A stretch of DNA of 64,000 nt from Motilimonas sp. E26 (GCF_021278025.1 NZ_JAIBHJ010000006.1:1-64000), one strand, 5' to 3'; counted from the first letter of the stretch, positions 19,983 through 31,379 are shown. Notes: generated by a model not told the origin, from the sequence alone. Numbers and translations are program-made.

Positions 19983-21098
19983 ATGCATCAAACTTCTCCT
20001 ATTATTCGCCGTAACAGCACTCAAATAATGGTTGGTAATGTGCCTGTGGGGGGAGATGCCCCTATTGCTGTGCAATCGATGACTAACACTCGTACCACAG
20101 ACGTCGATGCCACAGTGAAGCAGATTAAAGCCCTTGAAGATGTCGGGGCTGACATTGTCCGTGTATCTGTTCCCACAATGGATGCTGCAGAAGCGTTCAA
20201 GCTCATTAAACAACAAGTGAATGTACCGCTGGTGGCGGATATCCATTTTGATTACCGCATCGCGCTTAAGGTTGCCGAGTATGGCGTTGATTGTTTGCGG
20301 ATCAATCCTGGTAATATTGGTCGCGAAGACAGAATTCGTGCGGTAGTTGATTGTGCCCGAGACAAAAATATCCCTATCCGCATTGGTGTGAATGGCGGCT
20401 CTTTAGAACGAGATATTCAAGAAAAATACGGTGAGCCTACGGCTGAAGCGTTGCTTGAATCAGCCATGCGCCATGTTGATATACTGGATCGCCTTAACTT
20501 TGACCAATTTAAAGTCAGTGTAAAGGCATCGGATGTTTTTTTAGCGGTCGGCGCATACCGTTTACTGGCTAAGCAAATTGTACAGCCGTTACATCTAGGC
20601 ATTACCGAAGCGGGTGGACTGCGTAGTGGCTCGGTTAAGTCTGCCGTAGGTCTTGGTATGTTACTGGCTGAAGGTATTGGTGATACGCTGCGCGTTTCAT
20701 TAGCTGCCGACCCTATCGAAGAAATAAAAGTGGCTTACGACATTCTAAAGTCTTTGCGCATTCGTAGTCGCGGCATTAACTTTATTGCTTGCCCTAGCTG
20801 CTCTCGTCAAGAATTTGATGTTATTAATACCGTTAATGCACTTGAGCAGCGTTTAGAAGATGTTTCTACCGCGCTAGATGTGTCAATCATAGGCTGTGTG
20901 GTCAACGGCCCAGGTGAAGCATTAATCTCTGATTTAGGGATCACAGGCAGTAGCAACCGCAGTGGTTATTATGAAGATGGCGTAAGACAAAAAGAACGCT
21001 TTGATAACGATAATCTAGTGGATTTGTTAGAAGCAAAAATCCGTGCACGTATTTCAACGATGGATCCGAGTAAAAAAATCGATATTCTTAACCGCTAA
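19983..21098 (+). CDS. ispG: 4-hydroxy-3-methylbut-2-enyl diphosphate synthase IspG
   Basis: Penultimate enzyme of the MEP isoprenoid pathway, converting MEcPP to HMBPP with a 4Fe-4S cluster and flavodoxin. Cluster ligands are in [12 protein letters not shown] (two Cys) and [10 protein letters not shown] (third Cys plus Glu). The N-terminal TIM barrel carries [17 protein letters not shown]. At 371 aa it is of the short bacterial type. It is fifth in the block. Confidence 0.98.
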   Translation: MHQTSPIIRRNSTQIMVGNVPVGGDAPIAVQSMTNTRTTDVDATVKQIKALEDVGADIVRVSVPTMDAAEAFKLIKQQVNVPLVADIHFDYRIALKVAEYGVDCLRINPGNIGREDRIRAVVDCARDKNIPIRIGVNGGSLERDIQEKYGEPTAEALLESAMRHVDILDRLNFDQFKVSVKASDVFLAVGAYRLLAKQIVQPLHLGITEAGGLRSGSVKSAVGLGMLLAEGIGDTLRVSLAADPIEEIKVAYDILKSLRIRSRGINFIACPSCSRQEFDVINTVNALEQRLEDVSTALDVSIIGCVVNGPGEALISDLGITGSSNRSGYYEDGVRQKERFDNDNLVDLLEAKIRARISTMDPSKKIDILNR

Positions 21099-21112
21099 AC
21101 TGCGATTCTGGC

Positions 21113-21135
21113 AAAGCCAGGTTTTACCTGGCTTT
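21113..21135 (+). terminator. terminator-like hairpin after ispG
   Basis: Perfect 9 bp stem AAAGCCAGG-tttta-CCTGGCTTT, then CAAAA. The U tract is short, so it may only partly separate ispG from hisS. Confidence 0.6.
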
Positions 21136-21195
21136 CAAAAATCCCTATAATGCCCTTAATTTCAAGCCCATCATCATTTAATAACGGATTCTCTA

Positions 21196-22476
21196 GTGGC
21201 CAAATCGATCCAAGCTATTCGCGGGATGAACGATTGTTTACCCGAACAAACGCCAGTATGGCAAAAAGTAGAAAATACGCTTAAGCAAGTTGTCAGCAGC
21301 TATGGTTATTCTGAAATTAGAATGCCGATTGTTGAAAGTACGCATTTATTCAAGCGTTCAATCGGTGAAGTAACTGACATTGTTGAAAAAGAGATGTACA
21401 CCTTTGATGATCGCAATGGTGACAGCTTAACACTACGACCAGAGGGCACCGCCTCTTGTGTTCGTGCTGGTAATGAACATGGCTTGTTATATAACCAAGA
21501 GCGTCGCTTATGGTATATCGGTCCAATGTTCCGCCATGAACGGCCACAAAAAGGTCGCTATCGTCAGTTTCACCAGTTTGGTGTTGAAGTATTTGGCATG
21601 GCCAGTGCCGATATCGATGCTGAAGTGATTCTAATGACTGCGCAGTTTTGGCAAAAACTGGGTTTAACGGAGCATGTTGAACTGCAACTAAACTCGTTAG
21701 GCTCAAACGAAGCTCGCGCGGTTTATCGTGATGCACTGGTGGCGTTTTTAACCGAACATGAAGCGGTGCTAGATGAAGACAGCAAACGTCGCATGCATAC
21801 TAATCCATTACGTGTGTTAGATTCTAAAAATCCTGATGTTCAAAGGATTTTAGTTGATGCGCCTAAGCTATCTGAGTACCTCGACCAAGAGTCCAAAGAA
21901 CACTTTGCCAAGTTGTGCCAAATTCTTGATGCTGCAGGCGTCAAATACGTGGTGAATGAGAAGATAGTGCGAGGTTTAGATTACTACAATCGCACGGTTT
22001 TTGAATGGGTAACAGAAAGCCTTGGCTCACAAGGCACGGTTTGTGCGGGCGGTCGTTATGATGGTCTAGTTGAACAAATTGGTGGTAAAGCCACACCTGC
22101 TGTTGGTTTTGCTATGGGCCTTGAACGTTTAGTGTTAATGCTAGATACATTAGATTTAAACCAAGATATAGCCCCTGAAGTGGATGTTTATTCCGTATTA
22201 GTGGGCGAGGGCACAGATATTCAAGGTATGCTGCTCACTCAGCAATTGCGCCAAACGTTGCCAAGTATTAAAGTGATGAACCATTGCGGCGGCGGAAATT
22301 TTAAAAAGCAGATGAAGCGCGCTGACAAATCCGGTGCCCGTATTGCACTGATCTTGGGTGAATCTGAAATGGAAACCAATCAGGTCACTGTAAAAGATCT
22401 TACAGGGAAGAACGAACAACAAACCGTTGCACAATCAGCATTGGCTGATGTCGTTGCAACGATGCTTGAGAATTAA
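21196..22476 (+). CDS. hisS: histidyl-tRNA synthetase
   Basis: Class II synthetase charging tRNA-His. Motif 2 [18 protein letters not shown], the His-specific motifs [12 protein letters not shown] and [13 protein letters not shown], and a C-terminal anticodon-binding domain (about 330-426) are all present. The start is GTG 21196, and [13 protein letters not shown] matches the family N-terminus. The length is 426 aa. It is followed 11 bp later by yfgM. Confidence 0.98.
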   Translation: MAKSIQAIRGMNDCLPEQTPVWQKVENTLKQVVSSYGYSEIRMPIVESTHLFKRSIGEVTDIVEKEMYTFDDRNGDSLTLRPEGTASCVRAGNEHGLLYNQERRLWYIGPMFRHERPQKGRYRQFHQFGVEVFGMASADIDAEVILMTAQFWQKLGLTEHVELQLNSLGSNEARAVYRDALVAFLTEHEAVLDEDSKRRMHTNPLRVLDSKNPDVQRILVDAPKLSEYLDQESKEHFAKLCQILDAAGVKYVVNEKIVRGLDYYNRTVFEWVTESLGSQGTVCAGGRYDGLVEQIGGKATPAVGFAMGLERLVLMLDTLDLNQDIAPEVDVYSVLVGEGTDIQGMLLTQQLRQTLPSIKVMNHCGGGNFKKQMKRADKSGARIALILGESEMETNQVTVKDLTGKNEQQTVAQSALADVVATMLEN

Positions 22477-22487
22477 GGGGTATTAAA

Positions 22488-23138
22488 GTGGTAGGTTACG
22501 AAACCGAAGAACAACAAGTTGACGCGATCAAAAACTGGTGGAAAGAAAACGGCACCGCCGTTATTTTTGGCACCGTGATTGGCTTAGGTTCGCTATGGGG
22601 TTGGCGTTTTTATAACGAGCAAAAAATTGCCAGCCAAGAACAAGCGTCGCAAGCTTATACTCAAGCGATCACTACCCTAGAAACAGGCTCGGAAGATGCT
22701 ATCAGCAGTACGCAAGCATTTATTGACAGTAATGCTGATAATAACTACGGCACATTAGCTGCGCTGATGTTGGCTAAAGTGGCTGTTGATAAAGGTGACT
22801 TTGAACTAGCCTTATCACAATTAGAGTGGGCTAAGAAAAATAAAGTTAGTGAAGTATTACTCCCAACAGTCAACTTACGCTTAGCAAGAGTGCAAACCGA
22901 GTTAAAGCAATTTGATGCTGCGCTGGCCACATTAGCTGAAGTCAAAGATGATGCCTTCAAAGCGAAAGCAGAGGAAGCTAAGGGTGATATTTTATTACTT
23001 CAAGGCCAAGCGCAAAAAGCGCGAGCGGCATACCAATCGGCAGTGCTAGCGGGTGGCAATACAGGTAATCCAGCGCTGCAAATCAAACTTGACGACTTAG
23101 CTGAAGCAACGCTAACGGATGAGGTTGTTAATGGATAA
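22488..23138 (+). CDS. yfgM: YfgM-like ancillary SecYEG/periplasmic chaperone-network protein
   Basis: A 216 aa protein with a cytosolic N-terminus (YETEEQQVDAIKNWWKENG), one TM (about 22-40) and a periplasmic TPR_21-type helical domain. YfgM homologues associate with the SecYEG translocon and PpiD. The start is GTG 22488 after AGGGGT. It lies between hisS and bamB, the usual position. The role is inferred from family membership. Confidence 0.92.
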   Translation: MVGYETEEQQVDAIKNWWKENGTAVIFGTVIGLGSLWGWRFYNEQKIASQEQASQAYTQAITTLETGSEDAISSTQAFIDSNADNNYGTLAALMLAKVAVDKGDFELALSQLEWAKKNKVSEVLLPTVNLRLARVQTELKQFDAALATLAEVKDDAFKAKAEEAKGDILLLQGQAQKARAAYQSAVLAGGNTGNPALQIKLDDLAEATLTDEVVNG

Positions 23139-24312
23139 TTGGTTGAAAAAGATCACTTTTGGTTGCGCCGCAGTGGCGTTATTACAAGGGTGTTCTTTGT
23201 TCGATTCAGAAGAAGATACAGTGGTAATGGCAGAGCTGCCAGTGATCACACAATCTTATGAACCACAACAGCAGTGGCAAACCTCAGTCGGTGATGGGGT
23301 TGAGCATTATTATTCTCAACTTAGACCCGCTTTCATCGACAGCAGCGTTTATGTGGCTGATCGTGAAGGTATCGTCAAGGCGCTAGATATCAATACCGGT
23401 CAGCAACTTTGGCAGATTGACCTGAGTGAGCATGAAGCCAACGCGTTGAAAAGAGGCGCGCGCATATCAGGGGCCATTAGTGCGAGTTATGACGCGATTT
23501 ACTTAGGCACTGAGAATGCTCAATTGTTTGCGATTGATGCCGAAACCGGAGAAGTACGTTGGGTTGCCAACACCGGAGGCGAAGTGATTGCTAAACCACT
23601 ATTAGAAGGTGGTAAAGTTATTGTTCATAATAGTCGTGGCGATCTCTATGCTTTCCAAGAATATAATGGCGAAAAGCTGTGGCAGTTAACATTAGATCAG
23701 CCTGCTTTAACTTTACGTAGTTCATCTGAGCCTATCGAGGCCGGTGGTGCAGTGCTTTATGGCCGGGCAGATGGTAAATTTGCTGCTGTTTTTACCGAAA
23801 ATGGCATGCCTATTTGGGAGCGTAGAGTCGCAGTGCCAAAAGGCGCAACCGAGTTAGACCGGATTGTTGATGTGGATGCCAAGCCATTAGTGGTTGGTAC
23901 TACCGCGTACGTGATAGCTTACAATGGTGAACTACTTGCCATTGACTTACAAAGCGGTGAAACGTTATGGAAACGTAGCTATTCCGCTTACAACTCAATG
24001 GATATTTCTGGATTTACCCTTTATTTAACCGATGATAAAGGCCACATTTATGCCGTTGACCGTCGTAATGGCGCGCAAATATGGAGTAACACTCAGTTAG
24101 AGTACCGTAATCTTACTGCACCTTTGGTTGCTGGTGAGTATATTTTAGTGGGCGACGCTGAAGGTTATTTACATTGGCTAGACAGTGACGGAAGGTTTGT
24201 TGCGCAGCAAGAATTAGATAGCGATGGTTTATACACAGTACCAGTGCTTTATCAAGATAAAGTAATAGTGCAAACACGCAGCGGTAAAGTTATTGCGTTA
24301 AGTAAACCGTAA
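23131..24312 (+). CDS. bamB: outer membrane assembly lipoprotein BamB
   Basis: Eight-bladed PQQ-type propeller of the BAM complex. The lipobox is LLQGC, and repeats of the form GQQLWQI, GEVRWVA, GEKLWQL, GETLWKR and GAQIWSN mark the blades. ATG 23131, preceded by GAGG and overlapping the yfgM stop, is preferred over the frame-open ATG at 23119 and gives 393 aa, the family length. Confidence 0.96.
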   Translation: MDNWLKKITFGCAAVALLQGCSLFDSEEDTVVMAELPVITQSYEPQQQWQTSVGDGVEHYYSQLRPAFIDSSVYVADREGIVKALDINTGQQLWQIDLSEHEANALKRGARISGAISASYDAIYLGTENAQLFAIDAETGEVRWVANTGGEVIAKPLLEGGKVIVHNSRGDLYAFQEYNGEKLWQLTLDQPALTLRSSSEPIEAGGAVLYGRADGKFAAVFTENGMPIWERRVAVPKGATELDRIVDVDAKPLVVGTTAYVIAYNGELLAIDLQSGETLWKRSYSAYNSMDISGFTLYLTDDKGHIYAVDRRNGAQIWSNTQLEYRNLTAPLVAGEYILVGDAEGYLHWLDSDGRFVAQQELDSDGLYTVPVLYQDKVIVQTRSGKVIALSKP

Positions 24313-24340
24313 AAACTAAAGCGTTATCATATTGTTAAAT

Positions 24341-24370
24341 GGCTCCTTACTGTAAGGGGCCTTTGTTATT
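24341..24370 (+). terminator. terminator-like hairpin after bamB
   Basis: GGCTCCTTAC and GTAAGGGGCC are complementary (one G-U), closing on a very short loop, and are followed by TTTGTTATTT. It lies about 30 bp after bamB and just before der. Confidence 0.6.
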
Positions 24371-24385
24371 TATAGGATTATATAG

Positions 24386-25855
24386 ATGTTACCTGTGCTC
24401 GCACTTGTAGGACGCCCTAATGTAGGCAAATCCACCTTGTTCAACCGATTAACCCGTACTCGAGATGCGTTAGTAGCTGATTTTCCAGGCTTAACTCGAG
24501 ATCGCAAATATGGCCAGGCTAACGTTGCAGACCACCAGTTTATTGTTGTCGATACCGGCGGTATCACTGGTGATGAAGAGGGCATTGATGCCTTGATGGC
24601 AGGCCAATCCTTACAAGCAATCGAAGAAGCCGATGCAGTATTTTTCTTAGTTGACGCTCGCGCAGGCCTCACCGTAGCGGATGAAGCGATTGCAATGCAC
24701 TTACGTAAGCAAGATAAAAAGGTATTTTTGGTTGCCAATAAAACGGATGGCATCGATGCGGACTCAGCTGTGGGTGAGTTTTACAAAATGGCCCTTGGTG
24801 AAGTTTACCAAATTGCTGCAGCCCACGGTAAAGGGGTGCGCTCTTTAATTGAAAAGGCGTTCGATGACTTTGACATTGTTCAACCTGAGCCCGAACCAGA
24901 AGAGCATGATTTTAGTGAATTGGATCTCGCGCAACTTGATGCCATTGAAGAAGCTGAAATTGCCGAGCAAGAGCAAGCCTTTGCTGACATGCCGATTAAA
25001 CTGGCTATTATTGGCCGTCCTAATGTGGGTAAATCAACACTAACCAACCGCATTTTAGGCGAAGAGCGCGTGATTGTTTACGATGCGCCAGGTACCACTC
25101 GTGACAGTATCTACATTCCTATGCAACGTGATGATCAAGAATATGTATTGATTGATACTGCGGGTGTGCGCCGTCGTAAAAAGGTCTATGAAACAGTAGA
25201 AAAATTTTCGGTGATCAAAACCTTAAAAGCGATCGAAGATGCCAACGTAGTGATGCTGATCATTGATGCGCGTGAGAATATCTCTGACCAAGATTTAAGC
25301 TTATTAGGTTATACCCTAAATGCTGGCCGCTCGCTGATTGTGGTGGTGAATAAATGGGACGGCATTGACTCTGAAGTGAAAGACCGGGTTAAAAGTGAAC
25401 TTGATCGCCGTCTAGGCTTTATTGACTTTGCTCGAGTACACTTTATCTCTGCGCTACACGGCACTGGTGTGGGTCACTTATTTGAATCGGTACAAGAAGC
25501 TTATACGTCTGCGACTAAGCGTGTTTCAACGTCGATGTTGACGCGAATTATGCAAATGGCAGCGGAAGACCATCAGCCGCCAATGGTGAAAGGCAGACGC
25601 GTTAAACTACGTTACGCTCATGCGGGTGGCTACAATCCACCACGATTAATAGTGCATGGTAACCAAGTATCGGCATTACCTGACTCATACAAACGTTACC
25701 TAATGAACTACTTTAGGAAGTCACTGAATTTAATGGGAACCCCAATCCGCGTTGAATTTAAAGAAGGTGAAAACCCATTTGCAGGCAAAGTGAATAAATT
25801 GACCGCTTCACAAGAGCGCAAGCGTAAACGTATGATGAAGTTTCATAAGAAATAG
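24386..25855 (+). CDS. der: ribosome biogenesis GTPase Der (EngA)
   Basis: Essential GTPase for 50S assembly with two consecutive G domains and a C-terminal KH-like domain. G1 motifs [12 protein letters not shown] and [13 protein letters not shown]3 DTGG and DTAG, G4 NKTD and NKWD are all visible. An acidic linker (about 165-205) separates the domains. The length is 489 aa and the basic tail ([15 protein letters not shown]) is typical. Confidence 0.98.
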   Translation: MLPVLALVGRPNVGKSTLFNRLTRTRDALVADFPGLTRDRKYGQANVADHQFIVVDTGGITGDEEGIDALMAGQSLQAIEEADAVFFLVDARAGLTVADEAIAMHLRKQDKKVFLVANKTDGIDADSAVGEFYKMALGEVYQIAAAHGKGVRSLIEKAFDDFDIVQPEPEPEEHDFSELDLAQLDAIEEAEIAEQEQAFADMPIKLAIIGRPNVGKSTLTNRILGEERVIVYDAPGTTRDSIYIPMQRDDQEYVLIDTAGVRRRKKVYETVEKFSVIKTLKAIEDANVVMLIIDARENISDQDLSLLGYTLNAGRSLIVVVNKWDGIDSEVKDRVKSELDRRLGFIDFARVHFISALHGTGVGHLFESVQEAYTSATKRVSTSMLTRIMQMAAEDHQPPMVKGRRVKLRYAHAGGYNPPRLIVHGNQVSALPDSYKRYLMNYFRKSLNLMGTPIRVEFKEGENPFAGKVNKLTASQERKRKRMMKFHKK

Positions 25856-25867
25856 TAAGGTTTTGTT

Positions 25868-26098
25868 ATGAAAGAATTAAATTGTCCCCAATGTAATCAA
25901 GTGATGACTTACTTAGGTAAATTTGTCTACCAATGTCAAACTTGTGAGCAAGACTATCAAGCGCAAGCTCATTGTGCTGCTTGTGGTGTGCGCCTTGAAA
26001 TACTTAAGGCATGTGGGGCGGTGGACTTTTTTTGTAATAGCTGTAACGAAATGAAATCGAAATCGAGCGCGGACTATCGTCTCAATAAAATAATATAG
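25868..26098 (+). CDS. yfgJ: YfgJ-like zinc-ribbon protein
   Basis: A 76 aa protein with four CxxC knuckles: CPQC, CQTC, CAAC and CNSC, predicting two zinc ribbons. A gene of this kind lies directly after der in E. coli (yfgJ), supporting the name. The function is unknown. The spacing to der is 12 bp, so probably one transcript. Confidence 0.85.
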   Translation: MKELNCPQCNQVMTYLGKFVYQCQTCEQDYQAQAHCAACGVRLEILKACGAVDFFCNSCNEMKSKSSADYRLNKII

Positions 26099-26119
26099 CT
26101 GACTGTTATCCCCAAAGAT

Positions 26120-26147
26120 GCACTTGCCTGGCGGGGCAAGTGCACTT
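26120..26147. terminator. bidirectional terminator-like hairpin
   Basis: GCACTTGCC-tggcgg-GGCAAGTGC, a perfect 9 bp stem followed by ACTTTAT. It sits between the convergent yfgJ and the small minus-strand gene that ends at 26153, so it could serve both. Confidence 0.65.
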
Positions 26148-26152
26148 TATCC

Positions 26153-26323
26153 CTACAAATCTCTTTCTAGGTCAATAATAGCTTGTTCATGTAGTGCGCT
26201 TTCCAATTCATGCTCAGCTTCATGCAGCATGTGCTCAGCTTGATGAATATGCTCTTCAGCAAGGTGGATTTTTCGCTCTACTTTCTCTTCTTCAGTCAGA
26301 TAACTTGCGGTTTTAGTGTTCAT
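26153..26323 (-). CDS. 56-residue His-rich coiled-coil small protein
   Basis: The gene encodes 56 aa starting MNTKTASYLTEEEKVERK and ending IDLERDL. A strong SD, GGAGG, lies 6 bp before the ATG. Residues 11-55 form a single charged amphipathic helix with heptad-like spacing, and histidines at 20, 25, 27, 31, 34, 38 and 45 give several i/i+4 and i/i+7 His pairs that could bind a metal. There is no TM or signal. It is flanked by the yfgJ hairpin and xseA. I do not recognise a family; the SD and regular helix argue that it is real. Confidence 0.7.
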   Translation of the reverse strand: MNTKTASYLTEEEKVERKIHLAEEHIHQAEHMLHEAEHELESALHEQAIIDLERDL

Positions 26324-26480
26324 TTAATACCTCCAATTTTAGAGAATGGAGGAGAACATAGCCCCTCATGCTCTCCACTCTTTAATATTAGTGGATTTAT
26401 CAAACTTTTCGCATTGTTTTATATCTAGCTGAGCAGTATTTATTGTTGTGATGAGAAATACATTATTGATATTGAGCTTG

Positions 26481-27797
26481 CTATTTCACAACAGACTGAA
26501 TCACCCCGTTAGCAACACGTGTACTTAAGAGTTCACCGCTTTTTACCTGTTCAATTTGCTGTATGACATCGCCAGCTTGATTACTGGTAATCGAGTACCC
26601 CCGCGCCAAAGTGGCTAATGGGCTAACTGCTTGCAGTTGTCCCACCACACTTTGCTGCTGTTGCTGATGTTTATCCAATAGTGTGCGCATACCACGAGAT
26701 AGCCTAGCTGCTAATTGTTGCTGCTGTTGTTGCAGCTGCGTTACTTGAAATCCAGGTTGAAACTGAAATAGCTGCTGGCTTAACCGTTCAGAGTGATACT
26801 TTTGTTGGGTTAAACGGCCTTGCATAGCCCTTCTTAGGCGAGCGTCAAGCTCATCTAATCGCTGTGCCTGAAGTTGCAGCTTTTTTCTTGGCTCATGATA
26901 TTGCAATTGTTGATGCAATAGTTGAAAACGATTTTGTTGTTGGCGTAATTGTTGATTGATCGCGCGAACCAAACGCGCATTGAGTTGTTGCAACTGATGC
27001 TGCCAATGCTCACTGTTGCCACTGAGTAACTCGGCGGCGGCTGAAGGGGTCGCTGCGCGCAAATCAGCGACAAAGTCACAAATAGTGACATCTACTTCAT
27101 GGCCAACTGCGCTGATCACCGGAATAGTGGAGTCAAATACCGCGCGAGCCAACGCTTCTTCATTAAAACACCACAAGTCTTCTAACGAGCCACCACCACG
27201 ACCCAATACAATCACATCAACCTCATTGCGTTGATTGGCCGTTTGCAGCGCCTTAACTAATTGCGCCGTCGCCGCTTTACCTTGAACCGCACTGGGGTAA
27301 ACAATGATCTGGAGCAGTGGATTACGGCGCTTAAGTACCGATAATAAATCGTGAATAGCCGCGCCAGTGGCGGAAGTGATTAAGCCGACCTTAGTAGGTG
27401 TGGTTGGCAGCGGTTGCTTATGCTGGCTGGCGAACAGTCCCTCTGCAGCCAGTTTAAATTTGAGCGCATCAAAGGCTTGTTGCAGTAGGCCTTCGCCTTC
27501 CGGTGCCATCGACTCTAATATCAGCTGGTAATCACCTCTTGGTTCATACAAGCTTAATTTGGCACGCACCAACACTTGCATACCGTTTTTAGGCTGTAGC
27601 CTTACTCTGCTATTGCTCCCTTTAAACATGGCGCATTTAACTTGCGCACTGTGATCTTTGAGGGTGAGATACCAGTGCCCAGAAGCGGCAATTGTAAGGT
27701 TCGATATCTCGCCACTGAGCCACACGGTACCTAAGCCTGATTCTAACAATTTTTTAACTTCACCATTGAGGCGGCTAACCGTGTAAATGGATTGCAA
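26481..27797 (-). CDS. xseA: exodeoxyribonuclease VII large subunit
   Basis: Processive single-strand DNA exonuclease with XseB. An N-terminal OB fold (about 1-100, [10 protein letters not shown] and [11 protein letters not shown]) is followed by the catalytic domain with [31 protein letters not shown] and [19 protein letters not shown]. The C-terminal half is a very Gln-rich coiled coil (about 270-390). At 438 aa it has normal length. It is divergent from guaB. Confidence 0.97.
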   Translation of the reverse strand: MQSIYTVSRLNGEVKKLLESGLGTVWLSGEISNLTIAASGHWYLTLKDHSAQVKCAMFKGSNSRVRLQPKNGMQVLVRAKLSLYEPRGDYQLILESMAPEGEGLLQQAFDALKFKLAAEGLFASQHKQPLPTTPTKVGLITSATGAAIHDLLSVLKRRNPLLQIIVYPSAVQGKAATAQLVKALQTANQRNEVDVIVLGRGGGSLEDLWCFNEEALARAVFDSTIPVISAVGHEVDVTICDFVADLRAATPSAAAELLSGNSEHWQHQLQQLNARLVRAINQQLRQQQNRFQLLHQQLQYHEPRKKLQLQAQRLDELDARLRRAMQGRLTQQKYHSERLSQQLFQFQPGFQVTQLQQQQQQLAARLSRGMRTLLDKHQQQQQSVVGQLQAVSPLATLARGYSITSNQAGDVIQQIEQVKSGELLSTRVANGVIQSVVK

Positions 27798-27903
27798 ACT
27801 TCAGTTCCAGGTTAATAAATGTGTTGGAGAGAGGGATTTTAGCAGTAAAAGGTTTGCCGTGGCGACAGCCGTATAAAAAGATGAAAATTTGTTGAAATTG
27901 TAT

Positions 27904-27932
27904 TTGTTAAAAGTGTGACAAAGCCCTATAAT
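27904..27932 (+). promoter_or_regulatory. sigma70 promoter of guaB
   Basis: TTGTTA at 27904-27909 and a perfect TATAAT at 27927-27932 are separated by exactly 17 bp, about 44 bp before the guaB ATG. Confidence 0.75.
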
Positions 27933-27975
27933 CCGAACGCAATATTCTACTCCCAACCGCTGTTGAGATATTGCA

Positions 27976-29439
27976 ATGCTAAGAATCGCAAAAGAAGCTT
28001 TAACCTTTGATGACGTACTCCTTGTACCAGGTCATTCTACTGTTTTACCTAATACAGCTAGTCTAAAAACTCGCCTAACACGTAAAATTTCACTTAATAT
28101 TCCAGTTGTATCGGCTGCGATGGATACCGTCACTGAAGCACGTCTCGCTATTTCTTTAGCGCAAGAAGGCGGCATTGGTTTTATCCATAAAAACATGTCG
28201 ATTGAAGCGCAAGCAGAGCAAGTTCGCTTAGTAAAAATCTACGAAAGTGGTGTGGTTTCTTCACCTGTAACGGTTACGCCGCAAATGACCCTTCGTGAAA
28301 TTAAAGCGTTAACTGAACTACACGGTTTTGCGGGCTACCCAGTTGTTGAAAATGGCGATGAAGTGGTCGGCATTGTCACAGGTCGTGACGTGGTATTTGA
28401 AGAAGACTTGGCCAAGCCAGTTTCTGCGGTAATGACGACTAAAGAACGGTTAGTGACGGTTAAACCGGATGCAACACGCGAAGAAGTTATCAAAGTGATG
28501 CATGAAAACCGTATCGAAAAAGTTATCTTAGTGGATGATGCTTTCAAGCTTAAAGGCTTGATCACAGTAAAAGACTTTAAGAAAGCTGAGCGTAAACCTA
28601 ATGCTTGTAAAGATGAGCTAGGTCGCTTACGCGTTGGTGCTGCAGTAGGCTCTGGCGAAGGTAACGAAGAGCGTATTAAAGCCTTAGTTGATGCAGGCGT
28701 TGACGTACTGCTTATTGACTCTTCACATGGTCATTCTCAAGGCGTACTTGATCGCATTAAAGCGACACGTGCCGCATACCCTAATTTACAAATTATCGGC
28801 GGTAACGTCGCAACAGCTGAAGGTGCTAAAGCCTTGGTTGCTGCGGGTGTTGACGCGGTTAAAGTGGGGATTGGCCCAGGCTCAATTTGTACTACACGTA
28901 TCGTAACGGGTTGTGGTGTACCACAAATTACTGCCATTTCTGACGCTGTAGAAGCGTTAGCGGGTACTGATGTTCCAGTTATTGCTGATGGCGGCATTCG
29001 CTTCTCGGGTGATATTGCCAAAGCTATTGTTGCTGGCGCATCGTGTGTAATGATGGGCAGCATGTTTGCTGGTACTGAAGAATCGCCAGGTGAAGTGGTC
29101 TTATTCCAAGGTCGTTCATTCAAACTATACCGCGGTATGGGCTCACTGGGTGCAATGTCTAAAGGCTCTTCTGATCGTTATTTCCAATCGGATAACGCAG
29201 CAGACAAGTTAGTACCAGAAGGCATTGAAGGACGCGTTCCTTACAAAGGCCGCCTAAAAGAAATCATTCATCAACAAATGGGTGGTCTACGCTCATCAAT
29301 GGGTCTGACTGGCTCAGCGACCATTGATGAAATGCGTACTAAACCGCAGTTTGTTAAAATTACCAGCGCAGGTATGGGTGAAAGCCACGTTCATGATGTG
29401 ACCATCACGAAAGAAGCGCCAAACTATCGTTTAGGGTAA
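27976..29439 (+). CDS. guaB: IMP dehydrogenase
   Basis: Rate-limiting step of guanine nucleotide synthesis: IMP to XMP with NAD+. TIM barrel with an inserted CBS pair (about 95-205). The catalytic Cys loop is [15 protein letters not shown], the flap and IMP-binding segments are GMGSLGAM and [11 protein letters not shown]. The length is 487 aa. It forms the guaBA unit with guaA, although a hairpin lies between them. Confidence 0.98.
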   Translation: MLRIAKEALTFDDVLLVPGHSTVLPNTASLKTRLTRKISLNIPVVSAAMDTVTEARLAISLAQEGGIGFIHKNMSIEAQAEQVRLVKIYESGVVSSPVTVTPQMTLREIKALTELHGFAGYPVVENGDEVVGIVTGRDVVFEEDLAKPVSAVMTTKERLVTVKPDATREEVIKVMHENRIEKVILVDDAFKLKGLITVKDFKKAERKPNACKDELGRLRVGAAVGSGEGNEERIKALVDAGVDVLLIDSSHGHSQGVLDRIKATRAAYPNLQIIGGNVATAEGAKALVAAGVDAVKVGIGPGSICTTRIVTGCGVPQITAISDAVEALAGTDVPVIADGGIRFSGDIAKAIVAGASCVMMGSMFAGTEESPGEVVLFQGRSFKLYRGMGSLGAMSKGSSDRYFQSDNAADKLVPEGIEGRVPYKGRLKEIIHQQMGGLRSSMGLTGSATIDEMRTKPQFVKITSAGMGESHVHDVTITKEAPNYRLG

Positions 29440-29465
29440 TCGCTAAAACAGTTTTATGTTAAATA

Positions 29466-29490
29466 AGACGGCTTTTCGGCCGTCTTTGTT
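29466..29490 (+). terminator. hairpin between guaB and guaA
   Basis: AGACGGC-ttttcg-GCCGTCT followed by TTGTTATTTTT. It resembles an intrinsic terminator and may reduce read-through from guaB to guaA. Confidence 0.65.
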
Positions 29491-29516
29491 ATTTTTGCCT
29501 GGAGCAATTGCAAATT

Positions 29517-31097
29517 ATGAGCAAAAACATTCACGAACATCGCATTTTAATCTTAGATTTTGGATCTCAATACACGCAACTGATTGCACGTCGTATTCGT
29601 GAAATTGGGGTCTACTGTGAGCTTTGGAGCTGGGATGTTAGCGAAGAAGACATCAAAGAATTTAATCCAAATGGTATCGTGCTTGCTGGTGGCCCAGAAA
29701 GTGTTACCGCACCTAATTCGCCTCGTGCCCCTGAATACGTATTTACCGCAGGTGTACCGGTATTAGGTATTTGTTATGGCATGCAAACCATGTCTAAGCA
29801 ATTGGGTGGCGAAGTCATCAAGGGTGAAGGCGAGGGTGAATTTGGTTATGCACAAATTGAAGTGCAAAACCCATCAGAGTTGTTTAAATCGATCGAAGAT
29901 GCGGTTTCTGCTGATGGTAAAGCGCTACTTGATGTGTGGATGAGCCATGGCGATAAAGTGTCTCAAATTCCAGAAGGCTTTGTTACAGTTGCTAAGACCG
30001 CAACCTGTCAATTTGCGGCAATGGCGAACGAAGAAAAGAAATTTTACGGCGTGCAGTTCCATCCTGAAGTGACACACACTCGTCAAGGCGAGCGTATGTT
30101 ATCGCACTTTGTAAAAGACATTTGTGGCTGTGATTCATTATGGACTCCGGCTTCAATTATTGAAGATGCGGTTGCGCGTATTAAAGAGCAAGTGGGTGAT
30201 GATGAAGTTATCCTTGGTCTTTCTGGCGGGGTTGACTCATCAGTGGTAGCCATGCTTATTCAACGAGCTATAGGTGACAAGCTGACCTGTGTATTCGTTG
30301 ATAACGGTCTACTGCGCTTAAATGAAGGCCAACAAGTAATGGAAATGTTTGGTGACCATTTTGGTCTCAACATTATTCATGTGGATGCTGAAAATCGCTT
30401 CTTGGATGCCATGGCAGGCCAAAGCGACCCAGAGCAAAAACGTAAAACCATTGGTCATGTGTTTGTTGATATCTTTGATGAAGAGTCAAAGAAACTAACC
30501 AATGCAAAATGGCTAGCTCAAGGTACTATCTACCCAGACGTAATTGAATCGGCAGCGTCTAAAACAGGCAAAGCTCACGTTATTAAATCGCACCATAATG
30601 TGGGCGGTTTACCAGATGATATGGAAATGGGCTTAGTTGAGCCATTGCGTGAACTGTTTAAAGATGAAGTACGTAAAATTGGCCTAGAGCTAGGCTTGCC
30701 TTACGACATGCTTTATCGCCACCCATTCCCAGGGCCAGGCCTAGGTGTGCGCGTATTAGGTGAAGTGAAAAAAGAATACTGTGACCTGCTGCGCCGTGCA
30801 GACGCTATCTTTATCGAAGAGCTGCGCAAAGCCGACTTATACCACAAAGTAAGCCAAGCATTTGTGGTGTTCCTGCCTGTTCGCTCCGTTGGAGTAATGG
30901 GTGACTGTCGTAAGTATGATTGGGTTGTTTCACTTCGCTGTGTTGAAACCATCGACTTCATGACCGCACGTTGGTCGCATTTACCTTATGAACTCATTGG
31001 TCATGTGTCTAACCGCATTATCAATGAAATTGACGGCATCTCACGTGTAGTATATGACGTATCAGGCAAGCCGCCAGCAACCATTGAGTGGGAATAA
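29517..31097 (+). CDS. guaA: GMP synthase (glutamine-hydrolysing)
   Basis: Converts XMP to GMP. Class I glutamine amidotransferase domain about 8-200 (GICYGMQ with nucleophile Cys, FHPEVTHT with His/Glu), then the ATP pyrophosphatase domain (LSGGVDSSV) and C-terminal dimerisation domain ending in ATIEWE. ATG 29517 aligns with the E. coli start and gives 526 aa; TTG 29508 is also in frame but lies only 4 bp after GGAG. The last codons form the attachment site of the following mobile element, which restores the terminus exactly. Confidence 0.98.
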   Translation: MSKNIHEHRILILDFGSQYTQLIARRIREIGVYCELWSWDVSEEDIKEFNPNGIVLAGGPESVTAPNSPRAPEYVFTAGVPVLGICYGMQTMSKQLGGEVIKGEGEGEFGYAQIEVQNPSELFKSIEDAVSADGKALLDVWMSHGDKVSQIPEGFVTVAKTATCQFAAMANEEKKFYGVQFHPEVTHTRQGERMLSHFVKDICGCDSLWTPASIIEDAVARIKEQVGDDEVILGLSGGVDSSVVAMLIQRAIGDKLTCVFVDNGLLRLNEGQQVMEMFGDHFGLNIIHVDAENRFLDAMAGQSDPEQKRKTIGHVFVDIFDEESKKLTNAKWLAQGTIYPDVIESAASKTGKAHVIKSHHNVGGLPDDMEMGLVEPLRELFKDEVRKIGLELGLPYDMLYRHPFPGPGLGVRVLGEVKKEYCDLLRRADAIFIEELRKADLYHKVSQAFVVFLPVRSVGVMGDCRKYDWVVSLRCVETIDFMTARWSHLPYELIGHVSNRIINEIDGISRVVYDVSGKPPATIEWE

Positions 31098-31106
31098 TCC
31101 TCCGTC
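31087..31106 (+). repeat. attL: guaA terminus direct repeat
   Basis: GAGTGGGAATAATCCTCCGT here is repeated at 43608. It includes the last guaA codons GAG TGG GAA TAA. Near-identity continues through the terminator to about 31200, so the crossover point cannot be placed inside it by eye. Confidence 0.85.
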
Positions 31107-31145
31107 TAGCAAGTACTGGCACTAACAAGCAATAAACTAGACTTA

Positions 31146-31173
31146 AGTCCGCGTAACTGCGGACTTTTTTTGT
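31146..31173 (+). terminator. guaA terminator
   Basis: AAGTCCGC-gtaact-GCGGACTT followed by TTTTT. The same hairpin occurs at 43662-43689 after the other att copy, so it is either inside the duplicated att region or carried by each element end. Confidence 0.88.
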
Positions 31174-31274
31174 TTTTAACTTAGGCAAATCTAGCACTGC
31201 CTAGCAACACCAAGCACGGTTTGACAGGGGTATTTCGCGGGGTATTATCAAACTCAATACCATTAAAGAATACC

Positions 31275-31379
31275 CGATACCATGTAATAAGCCGTTTAAC
31301 TAACATGGTATCGAAAATGATTAAGTGATTGTATTTAAATGCGATTCATATTAATTCATGGTCAGTTTTCAGCATGGTA
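31275..31379. promoter_or_regulatory. inverted repeat and CATGGT repeats at the left end (candidate arm-type sites)
   Basis: An exact 11 bp inverted repeat CGATACCATGT (31275-31285) and ACATGGTATCG (31303-31313) has a 17 bp spacer. Further CATGGT copies are at 31357 and 31373. At the right end two more occur at 43527 and 43539, close to attR. Short repeats at both ends of an integrative element are typical of integrase arm sites or excisionase (AlpA) sites; which protein binds is unknown. Confidence 0.5.
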
